Source: Paramarasmius palmivorus (taxonomy: Eukaryota; Basidiomycota; Agaricomycetes; Agaricales; Marasmiaceae). Taken from it: DNA of 64,000 bases. Made by a program: the position numbers and the translations under genes. The DNA lies in assembly GCA_037176845.1 (NCBI GenBank), contig JAYKXP010000020.1:496001-560000 (forward strand), given 5' to 3'. Positions 32,730 through 45,737 of the stretch are shown here, piece by piece. Under the pieces are notes generated by a model. It searched no databases, was not told the DNA's origin, and worked only from the letters and a program-made list of their open reading frames with translations. Each line of letters begins with the position of its first letter. The first letter of the stretch is position 1.

Positions 32730-35428
32730 AGTGCCTTCCCTGTTCAATTTGAAGAGAGCCCGAATTATATGGCTAAGTTATCGGGTTCCCGATATGATGT
32801 ATCAGACGCGACAATGCGAAGGGCCGCGTTCGTGGATGAGATTTCCTCGCTTTGCGAACATGCTGTTAACAGACTTTAAACCACCAGAACCTACCCGGGT
32901 TCCATGATACTAGTGCTTTCAGAAGATCTGACATTCACTGGAGATGGTATTTGTGCCCGTGGTGCTTTCCGTAACAATTGAGAATAGCAATGTATCTAGA
33001 TGGCTATGGGTGATCCTTATCCAGCGGAGTCAATCCTATAGATCTAGCCAAGGTGAAGCTGAGCAATTTGCCCACCCATTCATTCTGCGACATCAGAAAT
33101 CAGTCGCCACATACCAATACCGACACCGTCAATTACTAGCTGGTGTACCGTGACCGTAAGCAGTTGAGCCTTGGACGCTCCTGATGTCCAACCAACAGAC
33201 CATCATTAATCCATCATTTATAGTCCTCCAAGGGAAGGGAGGAATCGACGTTTAATCAATCAAGGTATATTATGCGGGATGACGTTGGGATTTCGCGGGG
33301 ATCTTGACCTGGTCACCAAGCCGTCTAGATCTGGTCGTTCAAATTCTTTGACCATCACTAGACCCGTGAGCGCGTGAGCTTTGGAGCATCTTTGGAAACA
33401 CACCTTACACAGCCTTACACGGAGTTCAGGGATCCTCTCGCATCGGGCCGTTGCGACAGGATGAGCCTTCGAAACTGCGATCATTGACACGACGACTTGT
33501 ATGTGGGAGCAAAAGAATACAGTTTCCCGACGCAACGGTGAGCTGTTGATGTCTTGTAAGTCAATTAGAGTACGCCACTTGATTCTCCATCCCAAGACTA
33601 TCAGTGGCATTATGATATTTCGTAACTGAGGACGAATACATCAGTGAGTTGAGTCCCGAACGCTCCTGCCAGTGAATGCCAGGTGGTCGCGAAAACACCT
33701 TCTGTGATCCTCCAAGAGCCAAATGGATAGTGATGTGTACCTAGTGATGTCGGAGGCATGTATGAAGAATATTGTTTGAACCAAAGTCAGAAATGGTTAG
33801 GCTGGCGGCGAACTCATTTGGTGCTTAGCATCGTTGTTTGTTGAATTCCTAGATAAACCTAAATACCTTTCCATGAGCACCTGTTCAAGCATCAAAGGTT
33901 CCGCTGCTTACCTTGAGCCAGATTCAATTATCCTCTCTGATTGATTATATACATTTGTGGGGGTACCTCCATAGGATTGAATATTGAATGACCGGAAAGC
34001 GCAAGCTGAGCGTGAGTTCCGAGCGGCGAGATGAACAAACCACGTGATCAACGATAAAGGTTTGGGCGTCTAATTCAAGTTATAAGCACCAGCCGGCCTC
34101 AGGCCTCAACCAGAACTTCGACACAAGTGGATTCGGAAAGCACTTTCAAAAGCGAAAATCATTGTCAATGCGAAAATTGGGATGGATCTTGGCACATGAA
34201 ATTTGCTATTCCAGGATCCCAGGGCCGGGAGCGACTCAGCCTTGAGCGCTTGAGCGACCGAAAATTTTCGCTTTTCCTTTCGCTTCTTGTAATAATCCCT
34301 CTCAGCATATGCATTATTGATTCCTCATTTTGGATCTGTTCTCGACAAGACGCCCAACACCCTGACTAAACCGGAGCGTTACAGATACCGTTAAACGTAG
34401 CTGGAACATCGGCTGTAGACCGTGACTATAATAGAGGCGAGCCGCGAGTTGACATCGAAGTTGAGAGTCTTTCAATTGTACTGCAAATCATGGACATGTT
34501 GCACTCAGAATATTCCTGCCAGGACCACATTTGAACAACATTCGGGCGTTTCGAACACCAGGTTTCAAAGGTTGCAACGATGACATCCAGGCTTGTGCAT
34601 CCAACGCAAGTTTATCTTGGACGCGAGGCCTATGCCAACAGGCGACCTACATGCCTGTTACATCGGAAAAAATAAGCATATCACCTTAGCATAAGGTGCG
34701 AGTTCCGACCATGTGGTTTTCACTGTTGATTAGTCTTGCGCATTCTTTATGTTCCTGGGTTACAAACTAGTACTATCACAATTATCCCGGTGCCTGTCGA
34801 GATGTATTGGATCGTTCCCATACTAGTTTCACACATGACGAAAGATATTTCCGTGCTAGATAGATCAACAATGCAATTCCAGTCAAGCAACGGTCAAGTC
34901 CAGTCAGGTCGTACGTCGGTAAGACGATACTCCCACTATCCCTGGCCAGAAGCTACTTATTGCTACTTTCTGATCTAGATCTGACGGCTGGGCCAGCTTT
35001 GGTGCACTTGGTATCCAAGCATTCACCTGCTTGGTTCGTAACGGTCGATCACTGTCTATTATCCGAGAAATATCCCTTACCTCTGGACCTTTTGCTGTCG
35101 GGGAAACATGCACTGATCCGTCGTCAGCGTTTCTGCCTCTGAGGCAATTCTATCACGCGGATGCCGAGCTATACGATACTCTCTGGTCAGTGGTAACCTT
35201 GAACACTTCTTTTGCGAACGAATGACAGGTGCCGAGGGCTCCATGGCGTCACTGTGCTTTTGTCGCTGACTGGCCGCTGGGTTGATACCTCCTCGTGTCC
35301 GACTTCACGCCTTGCGACCGGGAATATTCTCGGTTAGATGTGGAGCTCAACGGCGAAGAGAGCTTTGTAGATGCGATATAAACCACTGTCGAAGGTTACC
35401 CTGCTATTCAAGCTTCCTGGTGTACGAG
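32730..35428. other. Long intergenic region with weak coding traces
   Basis: 2.7 kb upstream of the third AA9 gene. A possible plus-strand remnant lies at 34736-35225 (for example GWASFGALGIQAFTCLVRNG, then a PFAVGETC segment and LRQFYHADAELYDTLW), with no clear start or family. A minus frame at 33260-33610 looks fortuitous. The AA9 promoter has TATAAAC near 35379, about 50 bp before the start codon. Confidence 0.4.
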
Positions 35429-36733
35429 ATGTTCCCCACCAAGCTCGCTGCTCTCATTGCTCTCGCGTTCCCTTCTCAGGTTTTGGGACATTACACCTTC
35501 CCGTCTTTAGTCGTACGTATCATTGGGTTTGTGAGGAAGAACGAGAGTATACTGATGTTTGTTTTGTATAGGTTAACGGTGTGACGACCCCTGCTTGGCA
35601 GAACGTTCGTCGAACCAACAACTTCAACTCCCGCAGTCCCGTATGTGTACATTTACCTCGTGTCCCTTTTTCGGGCATCTAACCAAATTCTCCACGCAGG
35701 TTCAAGATGTCACTAGCACCGATTTGCGTTGCTACACCAGCGAGACTGGTGCGGGTGCTACAACAATGCAGATTCCAGCTGGATCGGAGGTCACCTTCTT
35801 AACCGACGAGAACATGTACCACCAGGGTGTCAGTACTATCATTGACTACAATTATTCATGTTTCATTCTGATTTGTTCAATAGGTTGCTAGTATATACAT
35901 GGCGAGAGCACCCGGCAGTGTTGATGGCTGGGACGGTTCTGGTCAGGTCTGGTTCAAGGTATGCGTTTGATGATGCACTTTCAAGTTGCATCGTTCACCG
36001 AGCACTTCAGGTCCACGAAATCCCTGCTGTGGCCGACGGAAACACTATCGAGTTCCCATCTACTGGTGACTGGCTCACTCTGTTGTATCTCAATCATACT
36101 AACTACAATCACATAGGCCTCACTGGTATTACATTCACTGTTCCGAAGAATCTCCCAAGCGGGGAATATCTCAGTGAGTATTTGAGTAGGGTGATCTGGG
36201 CGTTCCCTGAGGGGTCTACTACCTACTAGTCCGCGCGGAACACATCGCTTTGCACAGCGCAAGCTCATTTGGTGGAGGTGAGGGTTGCTTCATATGACAC
36301 AGAAATGAAGGCTTGACAGCCCTTCCCCGAGCAGCACAATTCTACATCGGCTGTGCGCAGGTCGAGGTCACCAACGGAGGCAAGTTATCGAATATCCTGC
36401 TCGTCGGACACGAAATTCATATCTCTTTCTCGTACAACAGGAAGCGGAACTCCAGGCGCGATATTTGTTCCTATCGACCAACCATATCACTGACTTCACC
36501 CCCAAAAGGTCCCTTGGTTTCTATTCCCGGAGTATACACCGGCAACGTGAGTGGTCATATCGATAATGTTGCAAGCAGAATTTCGAGTGATATTGTAGGA
36601 ACCCGGCATTTTGATCAACATTTACTACCCCATCCCTACAAGCTACACACAGCCCGGACCTGTGAGTACCGCTATTGAGAAGTCGAAAGTTTGCTCTGAA
36701 CTTCTCTAATCGCAGGCTGTCTGGAGTGGATAA
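35429..36733 (+). CDS. AA9 lytic polysaccharide monooxygenase, copy 3
   Basis: Plus-strand AA9 with the same exon plan as copies 1 and 2. The signal peptide MFPTKLAALIALAFPSQVLG is followed by the mature HYTFPSLVVNGV (His1 of the histidine brace). Then come NVRRTNNFNSRSP, a diverged segment with DLRCYTSETGAGATTMQIPA, ENMYHQG (second His, with Gln replacing the Pro of HPG), VWFKVHEIPAVADGNTIEFP, GITFTVPKNLPSGEYL, VRAEHIALHSASSFGG, QFYIGCAQVEVTNGG, GPLVSIPGVYTG, EPGILINIYYPIPTSYTQPG, and a final AVWSG. It lacks a CBM. It should be a secreted copper enzyme attacking crystalline polysaccharide. It is the most diverged of the three, and sits 10 kb away on the opposite strand between two DUF6533 genes. 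Confidence 0.95.
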
Positions 36734-37115
36734 ATAATACTTATCGTATAACGTACTTAATGTCAGGTTCTCCCAACGTAGATTCCAATGTATTTTGTGA
36801 ATCAGTACAATAACGATGAACGCATGAATTTCGATCAACTTTCCAGCTGTGCAAGACAGTGCAACCCCTATCATCCCCATCTAACAAACGATTTGTTACA
36901 ATAGATGAGTATGGGTAGAGCTATGTACTTCTAGCTTACCTCCAGGTTTGAGGTATATGACTAGTCATGATATCTTTGTCTTTGGATATGCATAGAGCAC
37001 CGTTCTTGCATAGTACATACGCTTTCTGATCACAACGATAGGCTACATATCAAACGGTTTCCCCTATATAAATATCTAGAAAAATAATATCGGCATATCG
37101 AGTTACATATACTAG
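36734..37115. other. Convergent spacer AA9 copy 3 / DUF6533 gene 2
   Basis: About 380 bp, AT-rich, with no coding signal recognised. Confidence 0.5.
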
Positions 37116-38554
37116 TCAAAGGCGGGTGAGTGCCACTTCCTCGAAGCCTTGCAGGGCTAGATTTCTGAGGCTTTCGACGCGAAGATGTATACGGGAACAG
37201 ATGATCGAATCCAATACCCAGATAGCACTACAACAAGTGTATTAATTAGTGTCAGCAGGCGACAATAAAGCTATGTGGACGCCTACATCATGGAACTGAA
37301 AGTCTGGCCGGGCTATTTCTTCATCAGTCAGCATTCTTCCATAAAAGACCCGATACCCACGCTCCCCACAACCGAGAGGACTACCGGTACTAGTCGAATA
37401 ACTGCCCAAACCATTGAGAGGTTTGTAGAGGACGTCGGAAGTTGGGATAGACTCGTACCAAAAAGGCCAATAAGAAGGCTGGCGCCTTCACGAAGAACTA
37501 CATTAACGACTTCAACGTTGGTGCGACGTGGCTTCTCCAACCCATTGTAGATGGCCACAATCAGAAGAAAACAGTCGAACCCGAGCTAGAAATCGTTTTG
37601 AAAGAGCAAGGGTTGATGGAGGAATAACATATACATACCCAGACCGCTAGTGCTGATGGCATAGAGGATGGTAATCTTGGATAAACGCAAGTCCTGATCA
37701 CCGGAATGGGGACATATAACACGAGATCTAAAAATAACAAATGAGCCTGGCCAAAAGTTGGACGACAAATTCGTACGCTGGAGTTGTATCAAGGTGTAGA
37801 ATGCCAACGCTGCCGCAACAATCAAAGAAACGAGGAAACCGATGATCAAAATAGTGGCTATTCTTCTCTGTCGGTCCCAAAGATAGAACAAGCGTAGGAC
37901 GATGATGACTGAAACAACAACGTTAGCATTTTTTGTAGACCCCTTGGTCGCTGAGCTCAGCCTCACACTGTGCCAAGGATACGAAAATTGCCGCGGAAGC
38001 CCCAAAAACCCATGTAAATCGTATGCATCTACCAAGTGACGATATCAGTTTGACAGGCTAATCCCTGTGTTCAAAATCATATACGCCTGCAATGTCGATA
38101 AGTAACCAAATCAGATGATCCAACTAGCAAGCCTTACAGGGTCGTCTAGGTTCTCTGCCACTCCGCTGAGAACTATACTCGTTTCATCTGAGCATTCGCA
38201 AGAAAGTGACGATAGAGAATGAGAAACGGACCATACGTAACATACAAGACAAGTACTTCCGAGAAGTAACGAGTCATGAAGAAAGCGAACTTTTGCAGAT
38301 GCCTGCCATGACAGCTCCACACATTATGCAGTTCTCGGTCAATCGTTAGAAGGTGATCATATACGATGAGGACCAACGAGGCAGCTGGAGACCAAGCGGT
38401 CACTAGGGTTTGATAGTAACAGTGAAATGAGCACACCTGAGACGTATCTAACCAGGAGGACATCGGACGCTACGGTTAGTAAGCCATCCATCTCGATTGT
38501 AGTCAAAGAGTGAGGGTGCGTTAGCAGGGGGGAGTGCAGCATTTCCAGTACCAT
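37116..38554 (-). CDS. DUF6533-type multi-pass membrane protein 2
   Basis: Spliced minus-strand gene. The N-terminus from 38554 runs through DVLLVRYVS, joined to a TM segment AASLVLIVYDHLLTIDRELH and FAFFMTRYFSE, the signature core of DUF6533. Downstream exons encode hydrophobic helices (VVSVIIVLRLFYLWDRQRR, IGFLVSLIVAAALAFYTL) and then RRTNVEVVNVVLREGASLLI and VVLSVVGS. The end is ambiguous: the simplest read-through stops soon after VVGS near 37310, but a plausible intron leads to a tail containing SRIHLRVESLRNL that stops at 37116. It is a likely seven-helix protein of unknown function, the second of this family within 8 kb. Confidence 0.65.
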
Positions 38555-39541
38555 AAATGCGACCTCGGGGCTCGGTAGTCCATCAATTTCGGGGCTTGAA
38601 GTTTCAGCGAATTGAGCTAGTCTGCAATGGTGCCTGGCACGGCGGTTCGATGAACTTGATGATCATAACCTAGGGAAGGTGATCTGATACTTTAAGTCCA
38701 GCCTCTTTGGCAAACAAGTGGAAGTTGACATCATTGTAGTCTTAGTTCCAGCGCTTGTGATAATTGCAAAATACCGGTTTTTACGACCTTGCGCGTTGGT
38801 TTCCCGAAAAACAAGGATGCGGCCAATTTTGCAATCGGAAGGTATGGCGTTGTTGGCCCTACCGAAGCTACCATACCTCCCTACCTGCATAACCATCGAT
38901 ATCGCTGTAGCCAACCGGGTTGAGTAGAGGCCAGGCTGCCTCCAATTGGCACGAGATATGGAGGATAGCGGGATCGCGACTCGTCGGCAAGTTTTGTTTA
39001 CCATACGCAAACTGGATGAGTCATGTGCTGTTTGTGTTTGGCATTTGTGTGGGAAAACGTGTTCCGTGATAGATAGATGGATAAATACACAGCTCCACTT
39101 ACCTCTGAGTCCATACCAAACGTACCAAACTTCGATTCTATCTCAAGATCTCAATCATCAAGCCGCTGGGAGTAGATGTGATGCTTGTTCTGTAACTTTA
39201 AGTACGTGTGACACCGCCAGGATTTTTGGGAAAAAAGGGTTGCGTGGGAAAAAAGGCGACGTGGGAATATCTACTGCGAGGACAACTTGCTCCGAAGTCG
39301 AAGGGTAATCATCAAAATGTCAAGCCGCTGCAGTACCAGCGTCCCCGTTCTCAATCTGTCCATCATATTGCTAGTGATATCAAAACATCACAACGCTTCC
39401 ATATACACGCTGGAATAGCCTCCCGTAACATGCATTAAGCTGGCGTTCCATCATCTAATTCAACTTCATTCTTTCCCAGATCCCCAGAACACCACACGAC
39501 GTACTTTTAGTCTCACTGAATAGCTCTCTTTCTAGCTCTAC
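38555..39541. other. Divergent intergenic region
   Basis: About 990 bp between DUF6533 gene 2 and the MFS gene. No gene recognised. It contains a doubled GGGAAAAAAGG unit near 39228-39255. Confidence 0.5.
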
Positions 39542-41293
39542 ATGGCTCAGCAAACACCCTCAGAAGTTGAAGAGCCGAAATGGCCTCCTGAAGCCACGCC
39601 GGACAATGGGACAGTGATTCACAACGTTGCCGATGGAGGCTTGAAGGCATGGTGTACTGTCATTGGAGGGTAAGGTACTTGGTTGAGATCCTAGTAAGTG
39701 ATACTCAAAGTGTTCTTTAGGTTCCTTGCCATCGCTGCGGTGTTTGGATACCAGAACGCATTTGGTGTCTATCAAGATGTATACGTGCGCTCGCATGCTG
39801 CCTCGCCACAGGCGGTCAGTTGGATAGGCTCTACGCAGTTATCTTTGATGGTAGCATTGGGTCTTCCGGCTGGAAAGCTTTTGGATTCGGGCTACTTCAA
39901 GGTCATGACTGTGACAGGATCTGTCATCTATGTTTTTTCGTATGTCCGTCTCTGGAGCAGGTGCAAGTCGTAATCTCAAGCATCGTCAACAGACTATTCA
40001 TGGTATCCATTGCCCACACGGACAAGTACTATCAGCTTTTCCTTGCGCAGGGTCTCGCTGCAGGCATAGGCGCTGGTCTTGTGTATCTTCCTGCTGTCGC
40101 GGTCCAGTCACACCATTGGCGACGCCGACGACCAGTAGCAATGGGCATTGTCATTAGTGGTGAGCGATGACTCTCAGAATTTCTATTATGTATGCTAACT
40201 GACGCTGCAGGATCACCAGTTGGGGGCGTCGTGTTCCCTATTATGCTCAATCATCTATTTGAAAATCCCAGGTTTGGTTTTACTTGGGGGGTACGAACTT
40301 CCGCATTCCTGTGCCTCGCCCTGTTGGTCTTAGCAAATCTGCTCATGACCGCAAATCCACCCAAAGCAAAGAAACCGGAGCCACCCAAGTTGACCGTACT
40401 GTTGAAAGATACACCTTACGTCATTGGCGTTGTTGGGTGAGCCACCAGGTTTTGGAGTCAGATTAAAAGATCTCAATTATTGCGTCAGTTGCACAATCGC
40501 GTTTTGGGGTCTTTTCTTTCCATGTAAGTCCATCATGTCTGTCTCGTCGTGATAAAGTATCGACACGATACACAGATTTCTATTTGCAACTATTCGCGAT
40601 CATAAAGGGTGCGGACCCTAATTTTGCATTCTATTTGGTACGTCGTCGTGAGTACTAATCAAGACGCGTCGTTGATGAATGAAATGTTAGCTTTCCATCT
40701 TGAATGGCTCGTCTATTCCTGGTCGAATCATCCCTAACGCTCTCGGTCAGAAGCTTGGATTATTCAACGCGCTCGTTTTCTGCACATTCGCCTGCGGCGT
40801 CCTCATTTTTGGCCTTATCGGTGTCAATAGTTCAACGGGTGGACTCGTCACTTTTTCCGTGTTGTACGGGTTCTTCTCTGGCGGATGTAAGCAGAATTCC
40901 CGATTAGTGTTGCACAGCTCATTCCCTCGTTAGTCATTTCTCTACTCCCTCCCGCTATCGCATCCTTAGCGGCAGACGATAGCGAAATCGGGTATGTTTA
41001 ATTCGTGTGTTTGGAGCCCTACACTCAATCCTTTGCCTTTAAGCATTCGTATGGGCCTTGCGTACTTCATTAGTTCTGTAGGCTCGCTGACTGGGACACC
41101 TATCGACGGGGCCCTTCTTGGGCAAAGCTTTGCTTGGTGGCGGCCCATTACTTTCAGCGGGGTAGGTCGCCTGTGTAACACAGAGCTGGTGTACGCTAAT
41201 ATTTCAGCACAGGTAATGATGTTCGCTGGGCTGATTCTTATCGTTATTACCCGCGGGATTGTTTCTCGTCGGGTTCACTCTATGCGGGCGTGA
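39542..41293 (+). CDS. MFS monocarboxylate transporter-like protein (distinct from the A-D family)
   Basis: Multi-exon MCT-type transporter. Its N-terminus MAQQTPSEVEEPKWPPEATP leads to VADGGLKAWCTVIGG, the DGGxxAW motif before TM1. Further landmarks are FGYQNAFGVYQDVYV, SWIGSTQLSLMVALGLPAGK, QGLAAGIGAGLVYLPAVAVQ, the RRRPVAMGIVISGSPVGGVV loop/TM5 motif, LNGSSIPGRIIPNALGQKLG (TM8 region), YGFFSGG, MGLAYFISSVGSLTGTPIDG, and a last helix before TGA 41291-41293. This is the classical SLC16/MCH layout for proton-linked monocarboxylate transport. It differs from the A-D family in sequence and exon structure. It lies next to the desaturase/hydrolase group and could export or import an acidic product, which is inference. 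Confidence 0.9.
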
Positions 41294-42432
41294 TGATCAC
41301 TACTTTGAGATCTTTGTATTTGAGATTGATTTTGTTACTGTAACAAGAAAAAATTTTGCGCTATTCCAAAATAGATAATCAAATTGGATGAGGTTACACG
41401 CTGCCGATGAGTTAGCCTGGCAAGCCGTCTTTACTTGTACGGAAGATAGTCGTTCTGTACCTGACCGATGAGTCACAGAAGAGAGTAGTTGCATGTGTTC
41501 CTGGCGTTGGTTGATATCAACGGGAGAACGCAGGAGAACTTCACCGTATACATGCTATGTATGTTTGAAAATGCTGACCGTTCTCAAAAAGGGGAATGAG
41601 GTAAAGGCAAGAATTTGCTGCCCGAATTTCCAACCATCAAAAACCGAACCGACAGAACGGTACTGGCCACGCGAGTCTAGCTGAATCTCATTGGAAATGG
41701 AGAAGGAACGGGCACACAGCAACTTTGTGCTCGAGTCACGGGCTAGGAACCAACTGCGGGAGCTGAACCTAAGTTGGGGGAGCGATGGAATTACCGCAGA
41801 CCTTCAGTAGTCGCTGTGGGAAAGCGGGAGGTCCTATTCAGTTCGACTTTACCACTCTGACCACGCTCACCCTATTCTCAGCAAGTGATCAAGCTATCCC
41901 AAAAACCAACCCGAAGTAATCGATTATGCGTCTATATGGTTAACGGAATTGGGTGGAGGCTTGTAGGTTTTGTTTATCGTGAAAACTGATCATAGGTTTG
42001 GATAGTCGGTGCGGCCTGAGATGATCTTCTAGAGACGCCATCACACAGTGGTGCAGGCTCGTGGGACTTTGTGGAAAAGAGAGCTTAGAGGAAAGAGGTT
42101 GTCAGATTTCTTTCGCTGTATCTGGTTATCAAACATGGTCATCCCACGATATTTGCTGCACAAGAATCGCAGATAAGTATGGCAACCTATTCCTGGCAAC
42201 CTGTTTGTCCGCCGAAGCAGTGGCATGATTCCTCAAAGTGGCGTATCTGGGTATATGGGAGAAGCGGTGGCATAGATAGGAATGATTCCCCAAGGTGAGT
42301 CATGCAACTAATCGTGAACCAACCCACGCTGACTCGGCGGTTACCGTAGATATCCAGTTCGAATTCAAATTGGCCCGGAACGTAGGTTCACATATGAGAA
42401 GTGCGATGATTAGCCATTATCGAACAAACCCT
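41294..42432. other. Intergenic, promoter of desaturase 1
   Basis: About 1.1 kb with no gene seen. An in-frame ATG upstream of the chosen desaturase start (42295) would add 46 residues lacking family similarity. Confidence 0.5.
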
Positions 42433-44180
42433 ATGTCCACTCCCAAAGGCCAACTTCTCGCAACTCTTCCTTTCGAGTACAAGGCTCCGGATATCACGCT
42501 CTCCGAGATACGTGATGCCATTCCTCCTTACTTGTTCACACGTAGTGCACAGAGAAGCCTTTCTTACCTCTTCCGTGACATCCTCCAGAGCTCTCTCTTG
42601 TTTGCTGCCACTATTTGGCTTGAACATTCCGTTGGCTCCAGTGGTGTGCATACAAATCTCAAGATAACTGCCCATACCATCATTGTCTGCCTGTAGTGAG
42701 TGTATCGCCTGTATGCCATGTTTTGGGCACTAAAAGCAAATTGTCAGTTGGTGGTTCCAGGCGAGCCCTCCAAGTCTTCGCTCAGATTCTGTGCTGCTTA
42801 CAAAAATACACCTCAGGGCCTCTCGTTCACCGGAATTTGGGTTATTGGTCATGAAGTTAGTCACTTGAATACCTATCGACCCGTGGACTTTTGAACAAAA
42901 CATAGTGCGGCCATGGCGCCTTTTCCCCATATCCTTGGTTGAATGACACCGTTGGGCTTGTTGTACACTCAGCCCTGTGGACCCCGTACTTTAGCTGGAA
43001 AATCTCACACCACCGGCATCACTCCAATCATGGTTCTATGGAAAGAGACGAAGTGTGAGACTTTGTTTGCCAAAGCTTCATTTCCTTAGCTTACCTTTCC
43101 GCGCTTAGATACGTCCCAAAAACGCGTGGTGACTTGGGTATTCCCAAAACAACAACAAATTATTCCGAATATCTAATCGACGCCCCTATTTATAACTTGG
43201 TGATGCTAGTTCTGCAGCAACTATTTGCCTTTCCTGCATATCTGCTATTCAACGTTTCTGGACAGCGATCGTATCCACGATGGTAGGGCCACTGATTGCA
43301 CTAATGACTTGATTGACAACCCATTCCCTTGTCTTGCAGGACAAACCATCTTAATCGTAAGCAAGTTTAGTTGCACAAACTTCCCGTTTATTCTTACGAT
43401 TAATGCAAGCAAATTCTGTAATCTTTCGAAAACGCGATTTCACAGTAGTTATGGTATCCAACTTAGCTCTGTTGGTGACAATGTCAGTCTCCGTGCTTCT
43501 GGTGCAATCGTATAGCTTCGTGGCGATCATGAAATATTACGGAGTTCCTTGGTTTGCTGTCTCGCATTGGTTTGTCATGATAACATATGTGCGTCCCTGT
43601 TCCCTCTACAAGGTTGAGTTCAGCTGAGAAAATGCCCACAGTTACACCACACAGCACCTTACGTTCCTCACTTTCGACGAAACTCTTGGTCCTATGTTAG
43701 AGGTGCGGCTGCCACCGTGGATCGCAACTTCCTGGGATGGCAAGGTAGATATTTCTTACATGATGGTGAGTCGATCCACTCATGACTAAACCTTTTCGCA
43801 ACTAATGTACTACCAGTCGCACATTATCATGTCGTTCATCACTTTTTCCCGCAAATGCCATGGTGTGAGTTGATCTTCCCCATCTTTCAGCTCAAACAGA
43901 ACCATTTGAACCACTATCAGACAATGGGGCAGAAGCGACACAACACTTGCGCCGGGTCCTGCGTGAGCATTACCTATACAGTGACGAGCCCGTCTTTATG
44001 GCACTGTGGAATTCATATAATGAATGTCAGTTCGTAGATGACGATGGTATGCAACTATTTTTTGTTAGCTGGTACTCTTATTAACTGCTAGCGACAGGAG
44101 ACATACTCTTCTACAGAAACCAGAAGGGACAATCTGCGAAACCTAGTGTGCATAGGTCAATCCACTACCGTGTCGATTAG
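42433..44180 (+). CDS. FAD2-type (delta-12-like) fatty acid desaturase 1
   Basis: Membrane di-iron desaturase reconstructed across about nine exons. [20 protein letters not shown] leads to [20 protein letters not shown]. His box 1 is HECGH (split by the intron 42853-42902), then [14 protein letters not shown]; box 2 is HHRHH in [18 protein letters not shown]; box 3 is HVVHH in [36 protein letters not shown] precedes box 3, as in fungal FAD2. The C-terminus is [17 protein letters not shown], then a short basic tail. It likely inserts a cis double bond (or a triple bond, as acetylenases share this fold) at C12 of an oleoyl chain in the ER. One intron near 42756-42822 probably has a GC donor, and the first intron must use acceptor TGAG to avoid two stops, so the gene model needs transcript support. 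Confidence 0.88.
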
Positions 44181-44395
44181 GCAGTACTACTACTAATAAA
44201 GCTTGAGCTTGTCACGTTTGTTTACCCTTTCGAAGGTTTATCGTTCGAGTGGAGCACTGAGATCCGGCTTGTGCAAGGCGAGCCTGTTTATATTTAAGTA
44301 CATAGTGAGTTCCGTCCGCCAGAAATAAGTATAGTGGGGGATAAGGGCACCCAGAATGCAGCCTCATTATCATGGAAGCCTAGATTCAAAGCTTC

Positions 44396-45737
44396 GAGCG
44401 AAGATCGGCCATCATCCCCTGAATGAGTTGAGCAAGCAAGATAGCGAGTTCCTCAGGCTTTTCGTGAGGAATCTATGGAACGATCAGATTGGCGATGTAC
44501 CAGTTAGCACAACCGACAAACCATATGTGAGGCCACTATCTCGTGAACTCCAGCGATCTTCCGTCCTTTAGAAGCGTCAATAGCGCAATTTTTCCATGCA
44601 CGTGGACTGCATAGAAAGAAGTAAGTTCATTTCAAAGAGGAAATTAATCATTACTGAAAACTGACATAAGTCTATCTTCTGTTCCGAAGACGACATGAAT
44701 CGGTATAATAGGGCTGAGTTCTTCGACTGTGGCGAGAGCACTCCACGCGTCAACATAGTTCTCGTAAGCCGATGCTTCCTCTGCTCTAGAGCATATGGTT
44801 TTCACTACGGAACTTCCGGCAGTATCGGTAGTATCCATCAAGCCAAAGGTCTACGAGCACTATTAAAGGTTGATTACATATCGCGATAGGCGGGAAACTG
44901 ACCAAATACTTGTCGAGAACGGAAGCATCCCATCGACTCCAGGGAAGGCGTTTAGTGAGGTATTTCTTTGCTTGTTCTCGGTCAGGCCAGCATTCGCCTT
45001 GGCTCTTGATCCCCTTCATCATGATATTTACAACAGCTTGAGACCTGGGATTCTCGGGGGAAGACGTTTCGCGATCGAAAAGAATAGGTTCCAGGATGAC
45101 GAGACCGATGACTGGAGGTGCCGATTTCGAGAATTCGCGAAGGGCATTCAGCCTGTCGAAAGAAGGTCAAAGATTTAGAAAGGGCGTTGTTTGACTCCAG
45201 TGACCCACAATGCCAAATTTCCAATGGAAAACCCAACTCCGATGACGCGTTTGCCTCGTAGGTATGGCTGCTTGAGTAGGGCCGCTAATCCAAGACCCCA
45301 AACCGAAACCACTGTGTAAAAGACGATTAAGAAGCGCCATTCATCTCCACCATGATTCAACTTACCCAAGCCTTTGACGTTATTCGTTTCAATGACACTG
45401 CGATTCAGAATCCCGGATTCACCATGACTTTGCCATTCCGGGGCCCAAATTTCACAGATGCGATAGTTTTGTGCATTTGCTTTGGCATGAATCCATAGTT
45501 TCTCGACAACAGGTTCCCACTGCTCCTTATCTGAGAAATATTAACTGCTGAGCATTCCTTGGTAGCAAGAGAATTACTCAGACCGAGTCCATGCATAACG
45601 ACGAGCGACACGTCGCGTGAAGAGTCAGGTGCCTTGCTCGTTGTAGGAGTGTAGCGTTTCGACACCATTTTCAGAGACGGTAGACCATTTGAGGCTGGTG
45701 TTTCGATCACAATGGCATCTGCTCGGAAAGCTGGCAT
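44396..45737 (-). CDS. Alpha/beta hydrolase
   Basis: Minus-strand gene between the two desaturases. The start MPAFRADAIVIETPASNGLP leads to SLVVMHGLGL (beta-3 HG oxyanion region). GKRVIGVGFSIGN carries the GxSxG nucleophile elbow (Ser in GFSIG). APPVIGLVILEPILF follows, then YLTKRLPWSRWDASVLDKY, PIHVVFGTEDRLM (acidic triad residue), and a C-terminal ASHMIPHEKPEELAILLAQL with the catalytic His, ending at 44396. A complete Ser-Asp-His triad is therefore visible. The family includes esterases, thioesterases and epoxide hydrolases; the substrate is unknown. Its place between desaturases suggests acyl-chain release or modification. No signal peptide is visible. Confidence 0.88.

Noticed and set aside
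42690..42700. Two in-frame stops (TAG TGA) suggesting desaturase 1 is a pseudogene
   Set aside because: An intron from G|GTGTGCATAC (about 42642) to TGAG (42700) removes both stops and restores [12 protein letters not shown], which aligns with the family.
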